A stretch of DNA of 7,030 bases from a candidate division TM6 bacterium UASB124 (GTDB taxonomy: Bacteria; Babelota; Babeliae; Babelales; RVW-14): assembly GCA_945872225.1 (NCBI GenBank), contig CAMBZK010000057.1:1-7030 (forward strand), written 5' to 3'. The notes under the pieces were generated by a model, which did no database searches, was not told the origin of the DNA, and saw nothing but the letters and a program-made list of their open reading frames with translations. Each line of letters opens with the position of its first letter. Positions within the stretch are counted from its first letter, which is position 1. Of this stretch, positions 1-6,701 are shown one piece after another. The translations under genes were made by a program, and so were the position numbers.

Positions 1-36
1 ATACACCACTATGTTTTTTAGTTAGCCTAAACGCAC

Positions 37-783
37 ATGCAGATACCTATTTTTTTATACCTACAATCGCTTATCAAATGGCTAGCAATAGCGCTACTAA
101 GCCTCCTGGTAGTACCACTACTGCTTTTTCCGCTAGCTCTTCTCGGCCCGCATAGCAGCTTTGCACGGACCCTTTTCTACAAGGTCAGCTCGTGGTTTTG
201 TCGGTGTATTATTGCAATTACTAGGATTAAATTAGTCATCACCGGAGCACTCGAAGTACTTCACAAAGAGCCTGCTATCATCGTCATGAACCACAGCTCT
301 AGCCTCGATATTCCTTTGCTTGAAGCACTTATGGCAGGAGCGCCATTTGTCTGGCTCAGCAAAGCAAGTTATAAAAAAATACCAATCGGCGGCATCATTT
401 TGAACCGTATGCATGCCAGCGTTGATCGCCAGCACGCTGTTCAAGCGGCAAAAAGCCTAGATTTTTTTGTCGCCAAGGCTACCCGCTTTCAAGCTCACAT
501 GCTTATGTTCCCTGAAGGAACACGATACGTTGATGGCAACATACACCCTTTTAAGCCAGGTTTTGCTGTTGCAGCAGAACAAACAAACCGCTTGGTTATT
601 CCGATTGTTGTCAAAAATATGCATGCCATTTTACCAAAGCATGGATTGCTGATTGATTCTTCGCATAAGACGATTAAAATAATTGTAGGGGAGCCCCTAC
701 AAAGAATACCTGATGAATCACGAGAAGCGTTTGTACAGCGCGTGCAAAGCACCTGTGCGAGCCTGCTTAGCAAAGCCCTTTAA
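37..783 (+). CDS. plsC: 1-acyl-sn-glycerol-3-phosphate acyltransferase (PlsC family)
   Basis: Probable membrane enzyme that adds the second acyl chain to lysophosphatidic acid, giving phosphatidic acid for phospholipid synthesis. The 248 residues match the usual family length. The N-terminus has a long hydrophobic stretch (about residues 15-37). The catalytic NHxxxxD motif is at 85-91 (His86, Asp91). The acceptor-site region runs from about K109 through GGIILNR to the DR at 130-131. FPEGTR is at 158-163 and VIPIVV, the fourth block, at 187-192. All four acyltransferase blocks are intact. An in-frame TAA at 28-30 makes ATG 37 the first possible start. No clear Shine-Dalgarno precedes it, unlike the downstream genes, so translation may depend on an upstream gene outside the window. 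The stop is 20 bases before batA, which suggests cotranscription. Acyl donor and exact substrate cannot be read from sequence; another lysophospholipid acyltransferase is the main alternative. Confidence 0.93.
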   Translation: MQIPIFLYLQSLIKWLAIALLSLLVVPLLLFPLALLGPHSSFARTLFYKVSSWFCRCIIAITRIKLVITGALEVLHKEPAIIVMNHSSSLDIPLLEALMAGAPFVWLSKASYKKIPIGGIILNRMHASVDRQHAVQAAKSLDFFVAKATRFQAHMLMFPEGTRYVDGNIHPFKPGFAVAAEQTNRLVIPIVVKNMHAILPKHGLLIDSSHKTIKIIVGEPLQRIPDESREAFVQRVQSTCASLLSKAL

Positions 784-803
784 CCCTATGGAGGTTGTAG
801 TAC

Positions 804-1793
804 ATGTTTTTACACATCGCTTATCCTCTTGTCCTGTATGCGCTAGCCGGACTGCTTGCGCTCATTGCATGCATTAAGTTATTGATTATGCGCCGGACGT
901 GGTACACCTTTCCGCTCACCAGGATTATTAATAAACATGGCAAGCAACGATCACACCATGTTAAATACCTGCTCTACACCCTACGCTTTTGCTGCCTTGG
1001 CTTTCTGGCCTTCTTGGCAGCTCGCCCCCAATGGACTGATGAGCGATCAAAAATAAACGTAGATGGCATTGATATCGTCATTGCCTTGGATATCTCAGGC
1101 AGCATGGAGCTCTTTGATGACCCCAACGACCGTCGCATGCGTATTGATGTCGCTAAAGAAGAAGCGATCAGGTTTATTGAAAAACGCAGCAATGACCCAA
1201 TTGGCCTCGTACTTTTTGCTAAAGATGCTATTTCACGATGCCCTCTCACCCTTGATAAAAGCATTCTGAAAGATCTTGTAGGAAGCATCCAGATAGGGCT
1301 CTTAGATCCACAAGCAACAGCGTTGGGAACTGGTCTTGCTACTGCCATCAATCGCCTCAAAACTTCAAAAGCTAAGAGCAAAGCGATTATTTTACTCACC
1401 GACGGCGAGCCAACCCCAGAAAAAATAGCGCCTACTACTGCCATAGAGCTTGCTCAGCATTACCACATTAAAGTGTACACCATTGGCATTGGTAATGATC
1501 AAGGCGGCTATATGATGCACCCGCTGTTTGGATTGCAATCAATGCAAACAAAGGTCAATGAACCACTTCTTAGAAACATCGCCGACAAAACGGGTGGGGC
1601 CTTCTTTTTAGCCCACAATCAAAAAGAGATGCGTACGATTTATGAAAAAATAGATCAGCTAGAAACAACTGAGCTCCAAACAAATGTTTTCCATACATTT
1701 TATGAAGCCTTTGAATATTTTATTTGGCTTTTTTTGGCCCTCTTCTTTTTTGAGCTACTACTCCGCATAAGCATTTGGCGAGGCATCGCATGA
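804..1793 (+). CDS. batA: BatA-type von Willebrand factor A (VWA) domain membrane protein
   Basis: A 329-residue inner-membrane protein with helices at about 6-28, 56-72 and 306-320 and a VWA domain at about 88-285. The metal-ion-dependent adhesion site looks complete: DISGS with Asp96, Ser98 and Ser100, a Thr in the ATALGTG segment (172 or 176), and Asp200 in LLTDGE. The ARPQW sequence just after helix 2 (73-77) recurs in BatB and is typical of this family. The loop between helices 1 and 2 is rich in Arg, Lys and His, so the positive-inside rule puts the VWA domain in the periplasm. GGAGG at 790-794, nine bases before the ATG, supports the start. Bat proteins were named for aerotolerance in Bacteroides and are thought to act in envelope stress or assembly; the mechanism is not established. 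It overlaps batB by four bases (ATGA). The BatA/BatB assignment rests on gene order. Confidence 0.9.
   Translation: MFLHIAYPLVLYALAGLLALIACIKLLIMRRTWYTFPLTRIINKHGKQRSHHVKYLLYTLRFCCLGFLAFLAARPQWTDERSKINVDGIDIVIALDISGSMELFDDPNDRRMRIDVAKEEAIRFIEKRSNDPIGLVLFAKDAISRCPLTLDKSILKDLVGSIQIGLLDPQATALGTGLATAINRLKTSKAKSKAIILLTDGEPTPEKIAPTTAIELAQHYHIKVYTIGIGNDQGGYMMHPLFGLQSMQTKVNEPLLRNIADKTGGAFFLAHNQKEMRTIYEKIDQLETTELQTNVFHTFYEAFEYFIWLFLALFFFELLLRISIWRGIA
1780..1783 (+). promoter_or_regulatory. Ribosome binding site for batB
   Basis: GAGG lies six bases before ATG 1790, inside the 3' end of batA. It supports the ATG of the ATGA overlap over the upstream in-frame TTG at 1775, and suggests coupled translation of the two VWA proteins. 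Confidence 0.6.
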
Positions 1794-2779
1794 ACACTAT
1801 TCATTGGGCCGGCATAGAACATGTCGTCTGGTTACCACTTTTTATACTCGCTGCAGCACTTGTTATTTTCAGAGCATATCAAGCACTTGGTAGCTTTTCA
1901 AAACTAGCGCTCGTCCACAAAACCATGTTCCATTTCATTGGCACAAAGCGCAGCCTGAGCAAAGCAATACTCATGTGCCTAGCTATCGCTGCCATTTTCT
2001 TAGCCATGCTACGGCCACAGTGGGGCAAGCAAGAGCAACAGATTATGCAAGAGGGGCGCGATTTATTGGTACTGCTCGATATTTCTGGTAGTATGCGCGC
2101 CAAAGATTTGAAACCGGATAGAATCTCTTTTGCCAAGCTTAAAATTCGCACACTCCTAGAGCAATTAACGTGTGAGCGGGTTGGCCTTATTTTATTTTCT
2201 GGAACAGCATTTTTACAGTGCCCAATGACCGCTGACCAAGCTGCCTTTTTAATGTTTCTTGAAAACGTTGACCCAGAAATGATCTCTGCAGGAACCACCG
2301 CACTTGACCAGGCATTAGAAAAAGCCCTTGATACCTTTAAACAAGCTGGTGAGCGAAAACACAAACTCATGCTGTTGTTAACAGACGGCGAAGATTTTTC
2401 GACCAATCTTGATGGCGTAAAAAAGCAGGCAGCACAGCAAGGCATCTCTCTTTTTGCTCTCGGCATAGGCACCCCCGAAGGCGCTCCAATCCCCAAATTT
2501 GATGCTCTTGGTAAACCACAAGGGCACGAAACTGATGAGCAAGGCGCCATAGCACTTTCAAAGCTGAATGAACCGACCCTAAAAGAGCTTGCAACCAAGC
2601 TTAATGGCGTTTACCAACGTGCTGCGTATGGTGAAGATGACATCAAGCAGATTGTTTCCTTTGTGCAGTCACACGAAAAAGAGCGTTACGAGAATAAAAC
2701 CGTGTCGCTGTTTCATGACCAATATCCATGGTTTTTGGGAGCAGCCTGGCTGCTGTTAGCATTGGAGTGGATCATATGA
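1790..2779 (+). CDS. batB: BatB-type VWA domain membrane protein
   Basis: A 329-residue paralogue of the preceding gene with the same plan: helices at about 12-28 and 58-74, a VWA domain at about 90-295, and a C-terminal helix at 312-329 on which the protein ends with almost no tail. The MIDAS residues are present: Asp97, Ser99 and Ser101 in DISGS, Thr169/170 in SAGTTAL, and Asp199 in LLTDGE. RPQWG follows helix 2. The segment with SKLNEPTLKELA near 257-268 is characteristic of BatB. The basic loop between helices 1 and 2 predicts a periplasmic VWA domain. An in-frame TTG at 1775 would add five residues, but ATG 1790 forms an ATGA junction with the batA stop and has GAGG six bases upstream, so it is preferred. 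No TPR domain is fused, unlike the gammaproteobacterial form. The stop overlaps the batC start by four bases. Confidence 0.9.
   Translation: MNTIHWAGIEHVVWLPLFILAAALVIFRAYQALGSFSKLALVHKTMFHFIGTKRSLSKAILMCLAIAAIFLAMLRPQWGKQEQQIMQEGRDLLVLLDISGSMRAKDLKPDRISFAKLKIRTLLEQLTCERVGLILFSGTAFLQCPMTADQAAFLMFLENVDPEMISAGTTALDQALEKALDTFKQAGERKHKLMLLLTDGEDFSTNLDGVKKQAAQQGISLFALGIGTPEGAPIPKFDALGKPQGHETDEQGAIALSKLNEPTLKELATKLNGVYQRAAYGEDDIKQIVSFVQSHEKERYENKTVSLFHDQYPWFLGAAWLLLALEWII
2764..2767 (+). promoter_or_regulatory. Ribosome binding site for batC
   Basis: GGAG lies eight bases before ATG 2776, within the last codons of batB. It supports the start that gives an intact N-terminal signal peptide and couples batC translation to batB. 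Confidence 0.6.
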
Positions 2780-3834
2780 ACTACGTATTTTCACTGCTTG
2801 TTTTACTCTTAATCCCTAGCGTTTTAAACAGTTACAGCATTCCTGAACTTCTTGCTCAGCAGGCAAAAAACCCTGAAGACCCCATTGTCAGCTACAATTT
2901 AGGGGTAGCTCAATATAAAACGAGCAACTACGAAGGAGCTGCTCATAATTTTCAGCGAGCCAGCGAGTACGCAAAAAGTAATAATAAACTAACGCGACAA
3001 GCGCAGTTCAATACGGGTAAAAGCTTTGAGCAGTACGGTACACACGTACTCCCAGGCGATTGGGAAAAGCCACAAGTGACAATCGAAGACGCCACACTAG
3101 ATAAAGCCATCAAGGCATTAGAGCTGGCTGTTGCTGCCTACAAGCAAGACCCATCAGATGAAAAAATGAAAAAAAATCTTGCCCTGGCAAAAGAAATGCT
3201 AGAAAAACTGCGTAAGAAGAAAAAACAGCAAGAGCAACAAAAAAAAGACCAGGATCAAAAAGATAAAGACAACAAAGACAAGAAAAACGACGATAAACAG
3301 GATCAAAAAAAAGATAATCAACAATCATCTGACAAACAACAGAACGGCGAGAAACAGCAAGATCAAGGGCAAAATCAACAGCCTAGCGATAACCAGCAAG
3401 AGCAACAACAGTCTGATGACAAGGGCAATAATCAGTCATCAAACGACGACAAGAAAGTAAGCCAAGACCAGCAACAAGGTAACCAAAATAAAGAACAAGA
3501 CGGCGGAAAAAAGGACCCGCAAGATACGGGCAAGCCACCCGAACAAGGGGATCAAGAGAAACCTGAAAACAATGCCACCAAAAACAATGAGCAGCAAAAG
3601 CAGAAAGATCTGGATCATAGTGCATCATCCGAAAAACAAGCTGATTCCGCCCAGCAACACGCTGTAAATCAGGGTATGCAAAACGGTGATAAAAAACAAG
3701 AAACTATGCAGGATCGGCGCATGCAGGCTATTCTCGAAAACTTACAAGCTGATGAATCGAAGAAACACCATCAATTGTTACGGCAGCAACTAGGCAATAA
3801 CCAACCCCAACAACAAGGGCAAAAACCGTGGTAA
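2776..3834 (+). CDS. batC: BatC-like TPR protein with long K/Q/D/N-rich low-complexity tail
   Basis: A 352-residue probable exported protein. Residues 1-20 form a signal peptide (hydrophobic core about 4-17). A good TPR unit covers about 36-68 (YNLGVAQY...YEGAAHNFQRA), a second helix pair about 72-88, and a further TPR-like helix pair about 105-145. Residues 147 to about 310 are almost pure Lys, Gln, Asp, Asn, Glu, Ser and Gly with hardly any hydrophobic residue, so probably disordered. A short helical element returns at about 311-340 (RRMQAILENLQADE...HHQLLRQQL), and the protein ends in KPW. TPRs bind other proteins; here the likely partners are the VWA domains of BatA and BatB. ATG 2776 overlaps the batB stop as ATGA and has GGAG eight bases upstream. 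The longer in-frame start at 2728 would bury the signal peptide and is rejected. Gene order makes BatC the best name. Confidence 0.85.
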   Translation: MNYVFSLLVLLLIPSVLNSYSIPELLAQQAKNPEDPIVSYNLGVAQYKTSNYEGAAHNFQRASEYAKSNNKLTRQAQFNTGKSFEQYGTHVLPGDWEKPQVTIEDATLDKAIKALELAVAAYKQDPSDEKMKKNLALAKEMLEKLRKKKKQQEQQKKDQDQKDKDNKDKKNDDKQDQKKDNQQSSDKQQNGEKQQDQGQNQQPSDNQQEQQQSDDKGNNQSSNDDKKVSQDQQQGNQNKEQDGGKKDPQDTGKPPEQGDQEKPENNATKNNEQQKQKDLDHSASSEKQADSAQQHAVNQGMQNGDKKQETMQDRRMQAILENLQADESKKHHQLLRQQLGNNQPQQQGQKPW

Positions 3835-3837
3835 CAT

Positions 3838-3843
3838 GGAGAG
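3838..3843 (+). promoter_or_regulatory. Ribosome binding site for batD
   Basis: GGAGAG lies five bases before ATG 3849 in the short gap after the batC stop. It favours this start over the GTG at 3828, which overlaps the end of batC and would put polar residues in front of the signal peptide. Confidence 0.65.
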
Positions 3844-3848
3844 ATAAT

Positions 3849-5561
3849 ATGCTTTATGCAATCTTATTATGCTTGTTTTTTTCTTCACTAGATGCCATCT
3901 CTTTAAAGCTACGCACACAAAACAACAGCACTACCCAGCCAGCCCAACAGGCATTTAGGCTCGTTGTTGAAGTCAGCGAAGGAGACCGCAACACCAGCAA
4001 TGTGGTGCTTGATGGCATGCAACAACTGCAAATGATAGGGCAACAGCGCTCCAATCAAATTGTAATGGTTAATAACTCATTCTCCTCAACAACCACCTAT
4101 CTTTTTACCGTTATCGCTTCAACACCAGGTACCATCACCGTCGGCCCCGCCAAAGTTCATCACCAAGGTAAAGAAGTTGCTTCCAACACACTTACCTTAA
4201 CGATCACTAACCCTTCGCAAGCATCCCCGACGCAGGCTACGCAAAGCCAAGGGACGCTTGCCCCTACATTGCGCGTTAATAAAAACGAGGTCGTCCTTGG
4301 CGAGCCGATCGAAGCAACATTCACCTTTGCAGTCAACCGCCAGGTCCTTGAGGCAGCTGTGGGGCAATTTGAATCCACTGACTTTGAAATCAAAGAGCAA
4401 CAGAAGCAATGGACACAGCGACAAGAGATCATAAATGGAACCAATCATCTTGTCTTAGAAAAAAAATACCTATTAACCCCTCACAAAGAGGGTGTGTTTG
4501 ATCTTGGGCCGCTGCCATTTGAAGCGATTGTTCCAGCGCAACGCACACGCAACAACAACGGCAATGTGTTTGATGATGATTTTTTTGCTGGTTTTTTTGG
4601 GCCTCAGCAAGAGCGCTTGCAAATGCGAAGCAATGGCCTGCGTATTAGCGTAAAACCACTACCAACCGACCAGCACGTTGATAGCGTTGGGCTGTTCACT
4701 AGTTACAAAGCTTCATTATCAGCAACCCAGGCACATACCCACGAGCCACTAACGCTGACGCTTGACCTAGAAGGCACAGGCAATTTGGAACAAATAACTA
4801 TCCCGAAACTCGTGCTGCCAAAAGGCATTAAATATTACGAGTCAAAAAACGAAACCGTAGAAAATACAGCAGGCACATCACTTGCTGGTAAGAAACATTT
4901 TGAGTTTGTATTGCAAGCGACCAAGCCTGGCGTATTTACTATTCCCTCTCAAGCGTTTACCTTTTTCAATACGACCTCTCGCCGCGTAAGTACATTGCGC
5001 ACAGATGAGCTCAGTATTGCCATTCGGGGCACTACAAGCAGTCAAGCCCCAGAACCAGCAACAAACACCCCTCCTGCCGCTACAGACGCACCTTCTGACG
5101 ACGAGCAACCCGTACAAGCGCCATTACCCGACACCCCGCCAACAGCACTGCCATGGTGGGTGTTTATGGCAATCTTATGCATGCCATTGCCGTTTTATGC
5201 AAAAAGCATAGGCCTTTTTTGTCGACGTTGTGTTACCTATTTACAAGCAAAAAAACAAACCACAAAAGCGCACTACGAAAAAAGCTTTAAAGCGCTCCTT
5301 AAGCAGCAAGACCTAGATGGTATTTATATCTTTTTTATGGCCTACATTGCTAAGCAAAAAAATATCCCTAATGCCTCGCTCAGCATCGATAATGTCGAAG
5401 AATACTTAACACAGCGTGGTTTTGAGTACGAAAAAATTGATGATTTTATAAGCTTTTTGGGAAATTGTTCTGGTGCCAAATACGCACACAAAAGTGCATC
5501 AGCACAAGAAAAAGACGCTCTTCTCACTAAAGCACAATACTGGTTTTTAATGCTTTTATAA
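3849..5561 (+). CDS. batD: BatD-family protein (oxygen tolerance)
   Basis: A 570-residue protein, usual size for BatD. Residues 1-16 are a signal peptide. The exported part holds beta-rich, Ig-like repeats: about 18-122, 138-270 and 280-395. The first ends in an Ala-Ser-Thr-Gln linker. The second ends near the acidic, Phe-rich segment at 240-251 (NVFDDDFFAGFF), which is common in BatD. The third carries the family signature with GTGNLEQITIPKL (309-321), GKKHFEFVLQATKPGVFTIP (347-366) and a following FTFFN. A Pro-rich linker (about 400-434) leads to one membrane helix at about 435-451, then a basic stretch and a cytoplasmic helical tail of about 115 residues. ATG 3849 has GGAGAG five bases upstream and gives a clean signal peptide; the GTG at 3828 does not. 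It lies 14 bases after batC. Its biochemical role is unknown; it probably contacts BatA and BatB. Confidence 0.9.
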   Translation: MLYAILLCLFFSSLDAISLKLRTQNNSTTQPAQQAFRLVVEVSEGDRNTSNVVLDGMQQLQMIGQQRSNQIVMVNNSFSSTTTYLFTVIASTPGTITVGPAKVHHQGKEVASNTLTLTITNPSQASPTQATQSQGTLAPTLRVNKNEVVLGEPIEATFTFAVNRQVLEAAVGQFESTDFEIKEQQKQWTQRQEIINGTNHLVLEKKYLLTPHKEGVFDLGPLPFEAIVPAQRTRNNNGNVFDDDFFAGFFGPQQERLQMRSNGLRISVKPLPTDQHVDSVGLFTSYKASLSATQAHTHEPLTLTLDLEGTGNLEQITIPKLVLPKGIKYYESKNETVENTAGTSLAGKKHFEFVLQATKPGVFTIPSQAFTFFNTTSRRVSTLRTDELSIAIRGTTSSQAPEPATNTPPAATDAPSDDEQPVQAPLPDTPPTALPWWVFMAILCMPLPFYAKSIGLFCRRCVTYLQAKKQTTKAHYEKSFKALLKQQDLDGIYIFFMAYIAKQKNIPNASLSIDNVEEYLTQRGFEYEKIDDFISFLGNCSGAKYAHKSASAQEKDALLTKAQYWFLMLL

Positions 5562-5578
5562 TAATGATTGAGAGTTTT

Positions 5579-6010
5579 ATGCAACCGTCCTCGCTTCTTG
5601 GTAACGAATCGCTATTTGTTAGTACGCTTACTGCCCTTGTTAGAGCAATTCCTATGCTTTACCTGCAGCTGACCGTCCTGGCATTGTGGATTTTTTTATT
5701 TTTTTATTTAAAAAAAATGCTCAAGCAAAAACGACGCCTTCTTGTTGCGCTGCTTTTTTGTCTTTTGGCCAGCTCAGGGCTAATACTTGTTTTTAAGCAC
5801 ACACTACAAAGCCGGGTATACCTGAAAACCACCACCAAATGTGCTGTTTATTCTGGACCAGGGGTTAATTTCACCGTCCTGGGGCATTTGCCAGCAGGTG
5901 AAGAGCTGATTAAACTACAAGAGAATGGTAGTTTTGCAAAAGCGCGCTACAAGGGCATTGTTGTCTGGATTGGAGTTGATAATGTTAGTCATCTTGAACA
6001 AAATAAATAA
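5579..6010 (+). CDS. BatE-like short protein: two membrane helices plus bacterial SH3 domain
   Basis: A protein of 143 residues. Membrane helices lie at about 26-44 and 53-72, joined by a very basic loop (KKMLKQKRR). A bacterial SH3-like domain follows at about 80-140; its core reads AVYSGPGVNFTVLGHLPAGE, the usual SGPG and G-x-L-x-x-G spacing of the SH3b family. The basic loop predicts a cytoplasmic turn and a periplasmic SH3 domain. Known BatE proteins combine TPR repeats, membrane helices and SH3. Here only the part after the TPRs is present, so the protein looks like a shortened BatE. An in-frame ATG at 5564, three bases after batD, would add five residues but has no Shine-Dalgarno. ATG 5579 has a weak GAG/AGAG at 5570-5574, so it is slightly preferred; the choice is uncertain. 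The 3' end overlaps the next gene by 29 bases. The ligand of the SH3 domain, perhaps peptidoglycan or peptide, is unknown. Confidence 0.75.
   Translation: MQPSSLLGNESLFVSTLTALVRAIPMLYLQLTVLALWIFLFFYLKKMLKQKRRLLVALLFCLLASSGLILVFKHTLQSRVYLKTTTKCAVYSGPGVNFTVLGHLPAGEELIKLQENGSFAKARYKGIVVWIGVDNVSHLEQNK
5972..5975 (+). promoter_or_regulatory. Ribosome binding site deciding the zinc-ribbon lipoprotein start
   Basis: GGAG lies six bases before ATG 5982, inside the coding sequence of the SH3 protein. It fixes the start that yields a standard lipoprotein signal peptide and argues against the upstream in-frame start at 5925. Confidence 0.65.
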
Positions 6011-6524
6011 AAAACGCTTGAGCCTTAGTTACTGCCTGTTTATGGGATTGCTCTTGCTTTCTGGCTGTGGCCGGCAAGAAGGTGCTGGTAGCACGGTTGG
6101 AAGCGTTAGCGGAGCGCTTATTGGCGCTTCTGTTGCAGGTAGGCATGATACTGCTACAGGCGCTGTTCTTGGAGGTCTTGTTGGACACGTTGTCGGTGCA
6201 AGCCTAGGACGAGCAGCCGACGAACAAGAAGCAGAAGAGCTTGCTGAAATACGCGAACGAGCACATGCTCGGCACCTTGCCTCAATCAGCATGCGTGCGC
6301 AAGAGATTGAAGCTGAAAATCGTATCCTCAAACAAGCCAATACCAAGTGGTGTGCTGATTGTCGGCGACAATCAAACCTTATTGGGGCAAAAAGCTGCAG
6401 CGTATGCGGTGGCGAATTAATCACCAAATTGGTTTGCCATGAGTGCTCGCGTACCTATAGCCCAACATCGGGTTACAGCTGCTGCCCATACTGTTATGGT
6501 GGCGTACGACTGCACGCACGGTAA
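5982..6524 (+). CDS. Lipoprotein with glycine zipper and C-terminal double zinc-ribbon-like domain
   Basis: No named family recognised for the whole protein (180 residues). Residues 1-28 form a lipoprotein signal: basic NKINKKR, hydrophobic core, lipobox LLSGC with the acylated Cys29. A glycine zipper follows at 36-76, with glycines at 36/40/44/48 and 60/64/68/72/76, like the 17-kDa surface antigen glycine-zipper domain. Residues 77-121 are a charged, Ala/Glu/Arg-rich helix, possibly coiled coil. The C-terminus has two similar modules: C124-x2-C127-x11-C139-x2-C142-GG, and C152-x2-C155-x12-C168-x2-C171-YGG (Cys167 is extra). These look like tandem zinc ribbons. ATG 5982 has GGAG at 5972-5975, six bases upstream, and gives a proper signal peptide; the longer frame from 5925 does not. 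It overlaps the SH3 gene by 29 bases, which points to a shared operon and perhaps function. Metal binding is inferred only. Confidence 0.82.
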   Translation: MLVILNKINKKRLSLSYCLFMGLLLLSGCGRQEGAGSTVGSVSGALIGASVAGRHDTATGAVLGGLVGHVVGASLGRAADEQEAEELAEIRERAHARHLASISMRAQEIEAENRILKQANTKWCADCRRQSNLIGAKSCSVCGGELITKLVCHECSRTYSPTSGYSCCPYCYGGVRLHAR

Positions 6525-6547
6525 AAAAATACAGCCTCTACGGCACA

Positions 6548-6592
6548 AACAAAAAGCCCTCACTAGATTTAATGCAGTGAGGGCTTTTTGTT
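6548..6592 (+). terminator. Strong rho-independent terminator ending the plsC-bat operon
   Basis: A perfect 17-bp inverted repeat (6548-6564 with 6576-6592) and an 11-base loop (6565-6575). The GC-rich core GCCCTCACT is flanked by A5 on the left arm and T5 on the right. It starts 23 bases after the stop of the zinc-ribbon lipoprotein. The A-tract on the 5' arm means it could also terminate transcription from the opposite strand. Confidence 0.9.
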
Positions 6593-6636
6593 GGCTAAAT
6601 CAGGGTTTTTTCTCCAATTTATATAAACCATCCCCC

Positions 6637-6664
6637 TTGTTGTAAATTTCTATTAGAATATTAA
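6637..6664 (+). promoter_or_regulatory. Candidate sigma70-type promoter for the small lipoprotein
   Basis: The region between the terminator and the next gene (6593-6701) is AT-rich. TTGTTG (6637-6642) and TATTAA (6659-6664) are separated by 16 bases and could be -35 and -10 elements; each departs from consensus. TATAAA at 6622-6627 and TAGAAT at 6654-6659 are alternative -10 sequences without a good -35. A promoter is expected here because a strong terminator lies just upstream, but its exact place is uncertain. Confidence 0.3.
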
Positions 6665-6701
6665 TGTAGTTGTTTTTATAACAAAAAATGGAGGATTTTT
6701 T

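Noticed and set aside
1..36. End of an upstream gene or promoter for plsC
   Set aside because: Stops occur in two forward frames, but too little sequence is present to identify a gene, and no convincing -35/-10 pair or Shine-Dalgarno is visible.
1879..2598. 239-codon open frame on the minus strand inside batB
   Set aside because: The composition is Ser/Pro/Arg/Cys-rich without a recognisable domain; it mirrors the coding frame of a clear VWA gene.
2728..2775. Longer start for batC
   Set aside because: It runs through the end of batB in another frame and hides the signal peptide; ATG 2776 has a ribosome binding site and ATGA overlap.
3214..3705. DNA repeat array or CRISPR-like region in batC
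   Set aside because: No regular repeat-spacer unit; the repetition comes from Lys, Gln, Asp and Asn codons in one open frame.
5925..5981. Longer N-terminus for the zinc-ribbon lipoprotein
   Set aside because: It would put 19 polar and basic residues before the signal peptide, lacks a Shine-Dalgarno and increases the overlap; ATG 5982 has GGAG at good spacing.
6439..6645. 68-codon plus-strand frame covering the lipoprotein 3' end and the terminator
   Set aside because: It overlaps the zinc-ribbon domain in another frame and crosses the terminator hairpin; no domain or signal.
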